Part shown: in pieces, positions 1 to 8,559 of the stretch
How positions within the stretch are numbered: the first letter of the stretch is position 1
Layout: the number at the start of each line of letters is the position of its first letter
Assembly: GCA_002365175.1 (NCBI GenBank)
Contig: DEZK01000007.1
Location: 1 to 64,000 of the forward strand
From: Raskinella chloraquaticus (SeqCode)
Lineage (GTDB): Bacteria > Pseudomonadota > Alphaproteobacteria > Rhizobiales > UBA4765
Direction of reading: 5' to 3'
DNA length: 64,000 bases
Translations under genes and position numbers: made by a program
The notes under the pieces: model-generated
What the model was told of the DNA's origin: nothing
The model's input: only the letters and a program-made list of their open reading frames with translations
The model's database searches: none

Positions 1-48
1 CGGCGCTTGCACGATGGCGCACAGAAGATCGGCGGAAAGATGCTTCAT
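1..48 (-). CDS. Start of an unknown ORF running off the left edge (partial)
   Basis: An ATG at 48 shares one base with the stop of the preceding 29-codon ORF (TGATG arrangement) and stays open for the 16 codons left in the window, beginning MKHLSADLLCAIV. Translational coupling to the tiny upstream ORF and the same strand as the GTA genes suggest it belongs to the same transcript. Too little is visible to assign a family; a further phage-derived accessory protein is possible. Confidence 0.35.
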   Translation of the reverse strand, partial: MKHLSADLLCAIVQAP

Positions 49-137
49 CACCGCAAACCGATGAAAGCTGGCACAAGAAGAGCAAGCAGACAGGCGACCA
101 CGACAATGCAGGCGCAAGCGGCGATATCACCACGCAT
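48..137 (-). CDS. Predicted 29-residue single-pass membrane peptide
   Basis: This short ORF starts with ATG at 137, about 8 bases after an AAAGGAG ribosome-binding site (minus strand, around 147-153), and ends at a TGA that overlaps the next ATG. The product MRGDIAACACIVVVACLLAL plus a short tail has one hydrophobic stretch covering most of its length, so it should be a membrane peptide. It lies 43 bases downstream of the secreted hydrolase gene on the same strand. Its position at the end of a phage-derived cluster would fit a small holin-like or spanin-like role, but nothing in the sequence proves that. The strong ribosome-binding site and the coupled stop/start are the reasons for calling it a gene. 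Confidence 0.45.
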   Translation of the reverse strand: MRGDIAACACIVVVACLLALLVPAFIGLR

Positions 138-180
138 GGGCAGTGGCTCCTTTTTCAGTTATTCGGAAATCCCGAAAGGC

Positions 181-717
181 TCACAGCACGCGGACGAAAC
201 CGACGACGCGCCGGGAATCATAGCTCGACAGTTTGACGCGCCGGCCCTGATTGCCGCCAAGCCCGATCACCTTGCCGCCATGGACGCCGGCAACAATGGT
301 GACGTGATGGCGCATGACGGCGAGATCGCCAGCGCGCGGGCTTGATACGCGCGGACCAAGGCGCAGGGCGTCAATGGCGCGGCGCGAGCGATTGCCGGCC
401 GGCGTGCCGTTCTTGGCGAGCACGAAATTAACGAAGTCACGGCACCACAAACGGGACGGCAGGCCGAGCGACGGCCCGGACCTGCCGACATAGCGGGCGG
501 CAATCGTCAATAGCGGGTGACTGGTAAGGGCCGTGAGGTCGACCGGGCGCTTGCCCTCCCTCACGCGCGGCGCCTTCTGGCGAGGCGCTGGGGTGGCCTG
601 CCGGGCGTCCTGCAAGGGGATATCCCAATTGGGGCTTTGCTCCGCCCTCGCAGGCGCACAGATCAGCACAGCCGCAGCAGCGGCAATGCGGAGGGAAATC
701 CGCATGGTATTCTCCAT
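181..717 (-). CDS. Secreted TIGR02594-type cysteine hydrolase
   Basis: The 178-residue protein has an N-terminal signal peptide (residues 5-25, cleavage likely after APARA) and a C-terminal domain resembling the TIGR02594 group of NlpC/P60- or CHAP-like proteins found in alphaproteobacterial phages. Visible hallmarks are WCRDFVNF with the probable nucleophile Cys92, a GDLAVM strand followed by His137/His138, and a late GGNQG turn (154-158). These proteins are thought to cut cell-wall peptides. The gene follows the tail fibre gene by 19 bases, so it probably belongs to the GTA transcript and may act at the cell envelope during release or entry. A start at 705 (MRISLR) would give an equally good signal peptide. 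The precise substrate is not shown by the sequence. Confidence 0.7.
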   Translation of the reverse strand: MENTMRISLRIAAAAAVLICAPARAEQSPNWDIPLQDARQATPAPRQKAPRVREGKRPVDLTALTSHPLLTIAARYVGRSGPSLGLPSRLWCRDFVNFVLAKNGTPAGNRSRRAIDALRLGPRVSSPRAGDLAVMRHHVTIVAGVHGGKVIGLGGNQGRRVKLSSYDSRRVVGFVRVL

Positions 718-736
718 TGATGAAAAGGGTGTCGGC

Positions 737-2515
737 TTATGCCGGATCGGTATCTGCCAGGCGTTTTTCGAGAGCGATCACGCGCGCTGACAATTCCTGG
801 CACGCCTTGACCAAAACGGGGACGAATTGATCATAGCCAAGGCTCATCACCTCATCACCGCCGGACAGTGCATGGTTTTGCACCGCGCCCCATCCGCGCG
901 TGTCAAAACCCGTTTTAGTAACAGCACTTTCGACCGATTGAGCAATCAGGCCGCTATGGTAGCGCTTGCGCTTTTTGCTCCCGTCACGGCTGATGGCGGC
1001 AAGCTTTGAATTCTCCGCCCACAGATCGCGTTGAGCGACATATTCGCTCATTGCCGCCGCGCGCCTCTCAACATCTTCCGCGCTGGCCTCGGACGGCAGG
1101 GCAGGCGGGGCGAGCGGAGGTGCTTCGCGATAATCCTCACGCAGATCGTAACGATAATCAACGGGCTCCAGCATGTTGACAAAATCAAGCCCGAGACGCG
1201 TTGGCCTGATATCGGCCTTGTCTCTCTCATCCGAACGGTTCTGGACCGTGCCGTAAACGTAAGTGGTGGTGCTGGAATCGCCCAGCTGAACCTGATTACT
1301 GCCGGTCACCTGGCTGTTTGCTCCAAGGCCGGAACAATTCAAGGCCGAGCTCACATTAGACAAGGCGTTTGCGCCGACAGCCGTATTGTTATTGCCGGTC
1401 AAATTATTTATCAACGCGAGATCGCCGACAGCCGTATTGTTAGAACCTGCGGTGTTATACAGCATCGCCCATCGACCGGTTGCCACATTGCTAGCCCCTG
1501 TCGTGTTGCGAAGCAGTGCCGCTTCGCCGACACCCACATTATTGGCCCCCGTTGTGTTGGCAGGCAGCACGTTGACCCCTAATGCAACATTGCTGGCGAT
1601 AGAGCTTGCGCCATACCCTAATGTTATCTGCCCGACAGTCAGCGCACTCGCAGGAAGGGCCAAAACGCCGATAGAATTAAATTGTGCAAGCCCATTGGCC
1701 CCGCCCGCGTTCAGGATCGCCGCTGTACCCAACCCCAGATTTGCGCGCGCCTGCGTCTGTTGCGTGCTTGTAAGCGATTGAGCGACTAGGGCAAGATAGC
1801 GACCGTCGGCGGTTATTCGGTTTAACGCATGAGTATCAGCGGTAGCGTTGCTGACTGACAATTGCCCCCCCATCGCTCTTGCCCGAAACGCCTCCACCCA
1901 TGTGTTGCCGTCAGCGCTCAGTTTCAACACCAGATCGTCATCGCCGATGAGCCCGATCTCAGCGCGCGCCGAGTAGCCATTCTGGAACAGCAATGACGCC
2001 GTATTCGCCGTTGCAAGCTTGTTGATTTTAGCGCGCACATCGCCGCTGCCACCCTCGCTTGTCGACTTGGCGCTGACCAGCAGATTATTGCCCTTGAAGG
2101 CTAACTCGTTGCTCGCATCCGCTGTCGTCCCGACACCCAACCGGGTCAAATTCTGCAGGCTCGACAAACCGCCGGCATTGACCAGATCAACCCAGTCGAC
2201 GCCATCGAAACTGAGGACGATACGCTCATCGAGAATGCGTGCCATCCAACCGGCTTGCGGCGCGTAGTAACGCCAGCCGCCATCAAGGAATACCGCCAGA
2301 TTTTTGTCGCGACCAAGCCAACTACCAGTTGCAGCAGCCGCGATGAGGTGACGTTCACCATCGGCAGGGCTGGCGGGCGGTGACGTCCTGCGGCGACTGC
2401 TGACGGCCAGAAAGATCAAAGCATCGAGCGCCGTCAGCGCCTCGTTATGGGTCACGTGCTTTTGCGCCTGCGCCGGCGCGATCAACGGCAGTTTGAGATT
2501 GGAGGTGGTCGGCAT
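737..2515 (-). CDS. GTA tail fibre: DUF2793 N-terminus, tail-fibre repeats, S74 self-cleaving chaperone
   Basis: The 592-residue protein has a DUF2793 module (about 1-115) that attaches fibres to GTA or phage tails in alphaproteobacteria, a central fibre region with an ARANLGLGTAA tail-fibre signature near 256-266, five 17-residue repeats (306-390), and a C-terminal peptidase S74 intramolecular chaperone domain. The S74 motif SDERDK places the expected Ser/Lys dyad at Ser428 and Lys433. In known S74 fibres this domain drives trimerisation and then cuts itself off before the serine, so the mature fibre should end near residue 427. The gene directly follows the large g15-like tail gene. Receptor binding is inferred from architecture; the receptor is unknown. 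Confidence 0.85.
   Translation of the reverse strand: MPTTSNLKLPLIAPAQAQKHVTHNEALTALDALIFLAVSSRRRTSPPASPADGERHLIAAAATGSWLGRDKNLAVFLDGGWRYYAPQAGWMARILDERIVLSFDGVDWVDLVNAGGLSSLQNLTRLGVGTTADASNELAFKGNNLLVSAKSTSEGGSGDVRAKINKLATANTASLLFQNGYSARAEIGLIGDDDLVLKLSADGNTWVEAFRARAMGGQLSVSNATADTHALNRITADGRYLALVAQSLTSTQQTQARANLGLGTAAILNAGGANGLAQFNSIGVLALPASALTVGQITLGYGASSIASNVALGVNVLPANTTGANNVGVGEAALLRNTTGASNVATGRWAMLYNTAGSNNTAVGDLALINNLTGNNNTAVGANALSNVSSALNCSGLGANSQVTGSNQVQLGDSSTTTYVYGTVQNRSDERDKADIRPTRLGLDFVNMLEPVDYRYDLREDYREAPPLAPPALPSEASAEDVERRAAAMSEYVAQRDLWAENSKLAAISRDGSKKRKRYHSGLIAQSVESAVTKTGFDTRGWGAVQNHALSGGDEVMSLGYDQFVPVLVKACQELSARVIALEKRLADTDPA
1346..1600 (-). repeat. Five tandem 51-bp (17-residue) repeats in the tail fibre
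   Basis: Residues 306-390 of the tail fibre fall into five blocks of exactly 17 residues with the pattern G-x-N-N-x-A-V-G-x-x-A-L-x-x-N-x-T; the first is degenerate and the last four begin at residues 323, 340, 357 and 374. Asn and Gly are strongly conserved, as in left-handed beta-helical or trimeric fibre heads. Repeats of this kind can change copy number by slippage. Confidence 0.8.
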
Positions 2516-2559
2516 CGGAATTCCTCACAACAGAGAGAGACAAGCGTCGTGTCAATCAC

Positions 2560-5500
2560 TCAGGGAAAAAGTGTTTGCGTCGTTGACAAGCCCGGCCCGA
2601 GCACGGCGCTGAGCTGTGACACGCGAAGAACGATCTCGCGTTGTGGCGTGCCAAAATCAGCCAATTCATCGCTGGCGCCGTAAAGAGCGTTTGGTGACGT
2701 CACCATCAGTGATCGCTTCACGGTTGCGCCACTGAGTATGTCGACCTGGTAGGCTTCACTCGCTTCTTCGATCGGCACCTCGGCCAATTGCCAGCTGTCG
2801 CCGTCACCGCGGGTACGGCGGATGAAACTGATGTGCACGCCTGTACCATCGCGCGAGGCTTTAAGCCCGGTTGGCGCCAGCGGTCGCAGGCCGATTCCGG
2901 TCGGCGTTACCGACAGATTGAGCGCGGCCGGATCATCGAAGAACAGCTTGTCCGGGACCAGACGCCAGGTGCCGGGGCGGGCGATATCATCCGTCGACAC
3001 CGGGAAGGGCAACAGGGCGTCATCCAGCACAACAAAGAAGGCGTCTGCCGGAACGCTATCAGCCGCAAGAGCCTCACTGCCAAGCTGGCCACGCAGTAGT
3101 CCCGTCAGTTCATAGAGCCGCTCGCCGACCAGGCGCGCGCTGGTAAATTGAAGGATCTCCCACTCACCGTTGCCATGACGAAGCGCCGCCACATTGGCGC
3201 CATCGAGGATTGCGTCTTCGCTCATGGAGGTCAGCGCACCTGAAGCGAGCTTGACCTGCACCGCTGCAGCGCGGTCGAAGCGCCATACAGGGCCGGGCAA
3301 AAGCGGCGTCGCCAGCGTGCCAATGGTTGCAGGGCGCGCCACGTGGGCGGATGCCTGAAAGCCTGCGGTCGTCTGTCGCCACAATGTCAATCCGCCTGGC
3401 CAGGGCGTGGCGGTGGCGGCAAGCAAAGGGCGATGAGCCGTTGTATCGCCAGGCCGGCGCGGCAGATCAAGCACGAGCGCAAAAGCCTGACCCGGGCTTG
3501 GCAAGCGCTGGCTGAGCGTTGGCCGGCGATTGGTCCCGGTTGGCAGCGACAGCGCCGGGTCAACGGCTTCGGCACTTGCCTTGCGCGGACCGTCACGATC
3601 AAGGCTCGTCAGACGAAGCAGACAGGGGCCGCTATTGCACTCAAGGGTAACGATATCGCCGACTTCGAGCGCAAGCGCCGAGGGCGGCAGGCTGAATTCC
3701 GCCTTCTCCCGCGCCGCCCAGGCGCGCCGCAGCAAAAGTTCGGCCTGCGCCTCGGCAAACTCAGCCGGCTCGATGAGGCCGACCTCACTCACTGTCTGAC
3801 GGTTCGAGCCACCTGTCACGCGGCGTGCTGTAACGGCGGCACGTTGAAAATCGCGATCCGCGTCGGCGATGATCAAGGTGACGCTTGCCGGCAACTCGGT
3901 TTCCTGGGCACGCTGAAGCCGAGGGCGGTCGTCCTTGCCGTCAATGGCAAGCTCATCGGCGGCCAGGCTGGCAACCGGTTTGTTGCCGCGAGAGGAAGCG
4001 ATGAGCGCACCGTCACGCTCGCGCAGATCGAGACCATACACTCTGACCAGCGGTTCAATCGCCGATCGTCCCGACATAACCCGATCGACGACATAGCCTT
4101 GTGCCACCCCTTCCGCGTCATCGGCGGCGAGTATCGGCCCGGCAAAATGAGTGCTCAGCGCTGGAAGCAACTGATCGAGCGGGGCTGCGCCCAGTCGCCC
4201 GTTAAGCCAATGCCCGGTGTGCCAATTGGCGTCATCTCCCCAGATGTCGGCCAGAGCGGGATAGGCTGGCCATGGCCGGGCATCCCAGCACCATACATGG
4301 CTGGCTGACGGATCCACCATGTAGCCGTCATAGACCGGGGACAAGGGATTGGCGCTGGCGCCCTCGCTGGTCGTTGGATCAAAATGATCGATGATGACTT
4401 CAAGCGCGCGGCGTTGAATGAAATCGTCGCGGGCGCGTGACGAAGCAAACGGAAAACCGGATTCGCTTGAGCGCTGGTCAGGAAACAGGTTGGGTTGGTT
4501 CGCACCCTTGTCGACAGCCGGTATGCCTATTTCGGTCAGGCGGATGGGCTTGCTGGCCGGCTGCCAGGCGGTCGCGGTCGTTTCAATCCCGCCAAGGCGC
4601 GTGATATGAGGATTGCTCCACCAGCTTTTGAGGTCCTTGGCGCGGTATACCCAGGGTTTTCCATAAGCGCCGTCGCTGATCGCAAGCCGCGTCTGGCGCG
4701 CACGCGCGCCGTCATCGGCGTAGTACCAGTCGAACGCCTCGCCGGCGCCAAGCCGGGAGTGGAGATAGGCGCGGCTGGCCGCCGAGGTGGCGATCTTCGC
4801 ATCCTCGTGATCACCATCGCGCCAATCTGACAGGGGCGCGTAAAGATCAATGCCGACAAAGCTGATGGCGGAATGCGCCCACAAAGGATCGAGGGGAAAA
4901 TGAACGTCAGCCGAACCATCGCCAGGAACATAAGCGCCGTACTCGGTCCAGTCGGCGGCATAGGAGACTTTAACTCCGGAGCCCAAAACGCCGCGCACCT
5001 CATCGGCAAGCGCGATCAGTTGCGCGACGGCTGGAAAGCTCGTCCGCGACGAGCGCACGCGGGTGAGTGACACAAGCTCCGAACCGATAAGAAAACAATC
5101 GACGGCACCACTGGCTTTGGCCAGGTAAGCGTTGTGGAGCACCATGCGGCGGTATGACCATTCGACCGGCCCGACATAGACGACATCCTCGCCGCTCAGA
5201 TAAAAGTCACTCGCTGAGGCCGTCCCGAAAAAGGCTGCAATCTGGTTGGCAGCATCGCTCGTCTTGTCCGGTGTACCTGACCTGCCTGGCGCCGGATCGC
5301 AGGTGATCCGGCCTCGCCAAGGGTAGGCTGGCTGATTTTCGCTATCCGTCCATGGATCATCACGTCCGTTGTTCACTGGCACATCCATGAACAGGAACGG
5401 CGTCAGCGTGACGCTTAACCCCAGCGCCTTCAACTGGCGCAAGCCGGCGCGCACACTGGCATCAGATGGCGTCCCGCCATAGGCGGCGCGACCATCGATC

Positions 5501-6504
5501 TGCGAAACGACATGGGCGTTGGCGCGCTCAATACCGCCTACTTTCCAGGTGTCACCCGTCGTGACTTTTGTTGCAATATCGACGCCGGGCGTGACCTGAC
5601 ATGAACCACAGCGCAGATCATCGCCAAACCATCCAACGACGAGGGCTGCATGCTGCAGGTTTGGCGCAACCGCCTTAAGCTCGTTGAGAGACGCAACGAA
5701 GTCCGTGCCCATCTGGCCGGTATGGCGGTTCTCGCTGGCGCTTGATCCAAGCCCGAAGTCACGCCGCACTTCGCTCGTGTGATAGGCAAATTCGCCCGCA
5801 CCTGGAATGATATTGATGGCGCTTAACCGCTCTTCCAGCCGGCCGATGGGGCGTATGACTTCAAATGACAATTGCGGCAGGCGATTACCATAAGGGCCAA
5901 GCGGAAGGCGCTCGAACACGACATATGACAGACCACGAAAAGCCGGGACGTCGGGTGTGCCCTGTTTTGCCTGGATCAGGGGATCGGGAGCCTGAGCTTC
6001 ATCGCCGTGATAAAATCGCAAAACGACCCCTGCCTGATCGAGTGGCTTGCCGTCGGCCCATATACGACCAAGATGTGCGATGCGTCCTTCGCACAAGCCA
6101 ACGGCAAAATTGCCGAAATAGGCATAGGTCGTTGAAACGGTGCTCGCGCGAGCGGAGCTTGCCGTGCCGCCGCCCTTGCCTCCCCCTCCTCCCGTCGTCT
6201 GGCTTTGCGTCTGGCTGGTCGCCACTTCTTCAAACCGCGTCGCCCATATGACCTGGCCGGTGACACGCGCGCGCCCATAGACGAGGGGGATGGATGTTCC
6301 TTCGCTCGACGCCTGCACGTTAAGGTCGGTGAGACGCGGGCCGTCAACCTGCCTTGCCCCGCCTGACGATCCACCGCCGGTCAAAGCCTGGTCGATAGCA
6401 GCGCCGGCAAGTGACCCGACGAGGCGGCCGGCAAAGGCACCGAAGGGTCCAGCAACAGCGCCGCCAACAGCAGAGCCGGCGGCTGAGAGGAGAAGCGTCG
6501 TCAT
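2560..6504 (-). CDS. GTA g15-like giant tail protein (TIM-barrel-like host specificity protein)
   Basis: About 1314 residues, close to the size of RcGTA g15. The N-terminus has a glycine/alanine-rich hydrophobic stretch (AAGSAVGGAVAGPFGAF), followed by a GTA TIM-barrel-like glycoside-hydrolase domain in the middle and a phage-tail/receptor-binding C-terminal half. It would form the tip of the tail baseplate and contact the cell envelope. The start at 6504 is chosen because it forms an ATGA overlap with the NlpC/P60 gene, the usual arrangement in this cluster; the frame stays open a further 18 codons upstream but that stretch lies inside the peptidase gene. No frameshift is visible across the 3.9 kb. 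Catalytic activity of the barrel is not demonstrated by sequence alone. Confidence 0.88.
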   Translation of the reverse strand: MTTLLLSAAGSAVGGAVAGPFGAFAGRLVGSLAGAAIDQALTGGGSSGGARQVDGPRLTDLNVQASSEGTSIPLVYGRARVTGQVIWATRFEEVATSQTQSQTTGGGGGKGGGTASSARASTVSTTYAYFGNFAVGLCEGRIAHLGRIWADGKPLDQAGVVLRFYHGDEAQAPDPLIQAKQGTPDVPAFRGLSYVVFERLPLGPYGNRLPQLSFEVIRPIGRLEERLSAINIIPGAGEFAYHTSEVRRDFGLGSSASENRHTGQMGTDFVASLNELKAVAPNLQHAALVVGWFGDDLRCGSCQVTPGVDIATKVTTGDTWKVGGIERANAHVVSQIDGRAAYGGTPSDASVRAGLRQLKALGLSVTLTPFLFMDVPVNNGRDDPWTDSENQPAYPWRGRITCDPAPGRSGTPDKTSDAANQIAAFFGTASASDFYLSGEDVVYVGPVEWSYRRMVLHNAYLAKASGAVDCFLIGSELVSLTRVRSSRTSFPAVAQLIALADEVRGVLGSGVKVSYAADWTEYGAYVPGDGSADVHFPLDPLWAHSAISFVGIDLYAPLSDWRDGDHEDAKIATSAASRAYLHSRLGAGEAFDWYYADDGARARQTRLAISDGAYGKPWVYRAKDLKSWWSNPHITRLGGIETTATAWQPASKPIRLTEIGIPAVDKGANQPNLFPDQRSSESGFPFASSRARDDFIQRRALEVIIDHFDPTTSEGASANPLSPVYDGYMVDPSASHVWCWDARPWPAYPALADIWGDDANWHTGHWLNGRLGAAPLDQLLPALSTHFAGPILAADDAEGVAQGYVVDRVMSGRSAIEPLVRVYGLDLRERDGALIASSRGNKPVASLAADELAIDGKDDRPRLQRAQETELPASVTLIIADADRDFQRAAVTARRVTGGSNRQTVSEVGLIEPAEFAEAQAELLLRRAWAAREKAEFSLPPSALALEVGDIVTLECNSGPCLLRLTSLDRDGPRKASAEAVDPALSLPTGTNRRPTLSQRLPSPGQAFALVLDLPRRPGDTTAHRPLLAATATPWPGGLTLWRQTTAGFQASAHVARPATIGTLATPLLPGPVWRFDRAAAVQVKLASGALTSMSEDAILDGANVAALRHGNGEWEILQFTSARLVGERLYELTGLLRGQLGSEALAADSVPADAFFVVLDDALLPFPVSTDDIARPGTWRLVPDKLFFDDPAALNLSVTPTGIGLRPLAPTGLKASRDGTGVHISFIRRTRGDGDSWQLAEVPIEEASEAYQVDILSGATVKRSLMVTSPNALYGASDELADFGTPQREIVLRVSQLSAVLGPGLSTTQTLFP

Positions 6505-6944
6505 GGCCTCAGCACTCCGGGAAAGGAGAAGACACCGGCGATGCGCCGGCGCCACCACGGGCCGATGGCGGTCTCGACCACCGCAGCACCGTCATAGGCG
6601 TGGATCATGCGGTCGGGCGCCGTGACAATCGCCAGATGCTTGGCTGGGAAGGCCAACGCCCAGCGGAACGCCAGGACATCGGCAAGCTGAAACTGATCGC
6701 CATCGTGAGGTTCAAGATGACGGGCGGCTGCCTGCAGCAGAATCTCGTCTGGCCGTTCCTCCGCCCATAGCGCGGAATAGGCTGGCGGTTCTTCGCTCGC
6801 GCGACCGATAACGGCTTCATAGACGCCTCGCACCAGTCCCAGACAATCGCAGCCGATATGCTTGACACCGGCTTGATGACGGTACGGCGTGCCGAGCCAG
6901 CTTCGTGCCTCGGCAATGATGGCGGCAGGATCGATCTTGCTCAT
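6501..6944 (-). CDS. GTA g14-like NlpC/P60 peptidoglycan peptidase
   Basis: A 147-residue NlpC/P60 peptidase matching GTA g14 by size and position. The catalytic cysteine is Cys34 in GCDCLGLVRG and the catalytic histidine is His103 in AKHLAIVT. Such enzymes sit in the tail tip and cleave peptide bonds in peptidoglycan so that DNA can pass. The gene overlaps both neighbours by four bases (ATGA), indicating translational coupling with the hub gene upstream and the g15-like gene downstream. All family-typical catalytic residues appear to be present, so the peptidase should be active. Confidence 0.9.
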   Translation of the reverse strand: MSKIDPAAIIAEARSWLGTPYRHQAGVKHIGCDCLGLVRGVYEAVIGRASEEPPAYSALWAEERPDEILLQAAARHLEPHDGDQFQLADVLAFRWALAFPAKHLAIVTAPDRMIHAYDGAAVVETAIGPWWRRRIAGVFSFPGVLRP

Positions 6945-7828
6945 ATCAGCGCACCGCCATCATTGGTTTCTCCGCTGCGGGCATAGCCTGCGACGAAGTC
7001 GTTGCCCGGCAGAAAGGGAAAGCCGCGAAAATTAACGGCATTCGCATAGCGGTTGACGCAGGTCTCAAACCGCTTGTCACAACCAGCCAGCGCATCGAAG
7101 CTGTCGCCTTGCGCCGGCATGCGGGCGGGCTGCTCCCAGAGATCGAGAACGCGGCCGAAGCCATCATCCTGATCATTGCGGATTTCGGCGCGACGGGAGA
7201 TATTTTCGCCGCTCGCCCAGCGCAACGAACCGCGCGCGAGATAGCCTGCGGGCACGCTTGTTGGCCCTGAAACGCGAATGCGTCGTGGGCCCATCACCTC
7301 GATGATGCTCCCCTGACCACCAAAACGCGGGTTGCTGCTGTTAACGCCACAGCGAGCATCAGCGAAGTCCGCATCGCAGGTCGACGACACGATGCGCCCG
7401 CGCTCCTGATCAAGCGTATGCGACAGGCTACGGATTTCGGCCTTGAAGGCGCTCCCCATACGGGTGATCTCACCGATACTGCCGACTTCCAGCAGAAGCC
7501 GTTCGTCCGGCGTTGACCAGTTGACGAGCCACACCTCGACACGCGCGTTATCATAAAGGCCGGCCGCAAGGTCGGCCTCATCAAGAACTGCCGACACGAG
7601 CGCACCGGAAATATCTGATGTATCGACCGACAGGCCAAGCGAGGCCGGCATGTCGCTTGCCGTGAAACCCGCCGCCGGCTCATGGCTGGTGCCACCGAAA
7701 TTCAACGGTTGATCATGATCGGTGAAGCCAAGGATACGGCCATCGCTACGGGCGATCCGCCAGCATCGCGCGAGCGTCGTCGTCTTGCCGGCAAGATGCG
7801 CGGCGAGACCGGAAGAGAGTTGTCGCAT
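6941..7828 (-). CDS. GTA g13-like hub protein (DUF2163), cysteines for an iron-sulfur cluster
   Basis: A DUF2163 protein of about 295 residues that matches the baseplate hub of RcGTA. Four cysteines fall in two pairs in the conserved places, CDADFADARC (Cys152, Cys161) and CDKRFETC (Cys251, Cys258; numbered from the GTG at 7831). Structural work on RcGTA reported that the hub binds an iron-sulfur cluster through cysteines, so these four are the likely ligands here. The ATG at 7828 is preceded directly by an in-frame GTG, so the start is uncertain by one codon. It ends with an ATGA overlap into the peptidase gene. Confidence 0.88.
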   Translation of the reverse strand: MRQLSSGLAAHLAGKTTTLARCWRIARSDGRILGFTDHDQPLNFGGTSHEPAAGFTASDMPASLGLSVDTSDISGALVSAVLDEADLAAGLYDNARVEVWLVNWSTPDERLLLEVGSIGEITRMGSAFKAEIRSLSHTLDQERGRIVSSTCDADFADARCGVNSSNPRFGGQGSIIEVMGPRRIRVSGPTSVPAGYLARGSLRWASGENISRRAEIRNDQDDGFGRVLDLWEQPARMPAQGDSFDALAGCDKRFETCVNRYANAVNFRGFPFLPGNDFVAGYARSGETNDGGALI

Positions 7829-7867
7829 CACAAAAATCCAATGCTGGCGGAACGGTTCTTTTGGCGA

Positions 7868-8518
7868 TCACACGATAATTTCAACGAGGGGAATTGACGG
7901 TATCTGACCGGCCCGAAAGCCGTCGAAATTGATGTTGAGCTGGTCGCTGTCAAAGCGAACGGGAACATCAAACGAGAAACCTGCGCTGACAGTAGCGCCG
8001 CTCCCGGGACGGGCGTCCGCCGGGAAAGTGACGATGCCGGTCGCCGGATCGACATCAAAATCCCGCCCGGCAGTTTTTTCGCTGCCATTGATCGCGACGC
8101 GGACACTTCCAAGGACGGGCTTACGGATCGGGCGGACGTAAAGCGTTGCGCCAACGCCATATGATTTCTGCAACTGGAAAGCGGCTGTCGTGCCATCGCC
8201 CACGCCGATCAACTGATCGAGAGGCGTGACAGCGTGAGCAGGCGCGGCTGATGCGGCGTCTAGCGGATCGCGGAAACGAAAGCCAAAAAGACGCCCGCGC
8301 CGCTCCTCGAAGAAACTGACAATCCGCCCAAGATCCTCGAGCGAACGCACACCCGGACCCGCGTCATAGCGGCGGCGCGAATGAGCCCATCGCGCGTTAC
8401 GCTCTTCGGCGCCGGAGCCTAAAGTGACGATCTCGGTGCGCCGCTCAGGCCCGCCTTTGGCATTGAAGCCGATGGCAAGAGGAAAACGCACTTCGTGAAA
8501 CGATGGCAGCGCCGGCAT
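7868..8518 (-). CDS. GTA g12-like distal tail protein (DUF2460)
   Basis: The 216-residue protein belongs to the DUF2460 (TIGR02217) family: FHEVRFP near the N-terminus, the WAHSRRRYDAGPGVRS region and the FRFRDPLD strand are typical. In GTA particles it forms the distal tail ring joining the tail tube to the hub. It lies between the tape measure and hub genes, as in RcGTA, with 37-40 base gaps on each side. The start ATG at 8518 gives the normal family N-terminus. Nothing unusual is seen. Confidence 0.88.
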   Translation of the reverse strand: MPALPSFHEVRFPLAIGFNAKGGPERRTEIVTLGSGAEERNARWAHSRRRYDAGPGVRSLEDLGRIVSFFEERRGRLFGFRFRDPLDAASAAPAHAVTPLDQLIGVGDGTTAAFQLQKSYGVGATLYVRPIRKPVLGSVRVAINGSEKTAGRDFDVDPATGIVTFPADARPGSGATVSAGFSFDVPVRFDSDQLNINFDGFRAGQIPSIPLVEIIV

Positions 8519-8559
8519 GACGAGCGGCTCCTGAGGCAGGGGTCTGGCAATGATGATGT

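Noticed and set aside
3343..4308. 321-codon plus-strand frame inside the g15-like tail gene
   Set aside because: Antisense shadow of a well supported tail gene, rich in Arg/Gly/Gln without domains.
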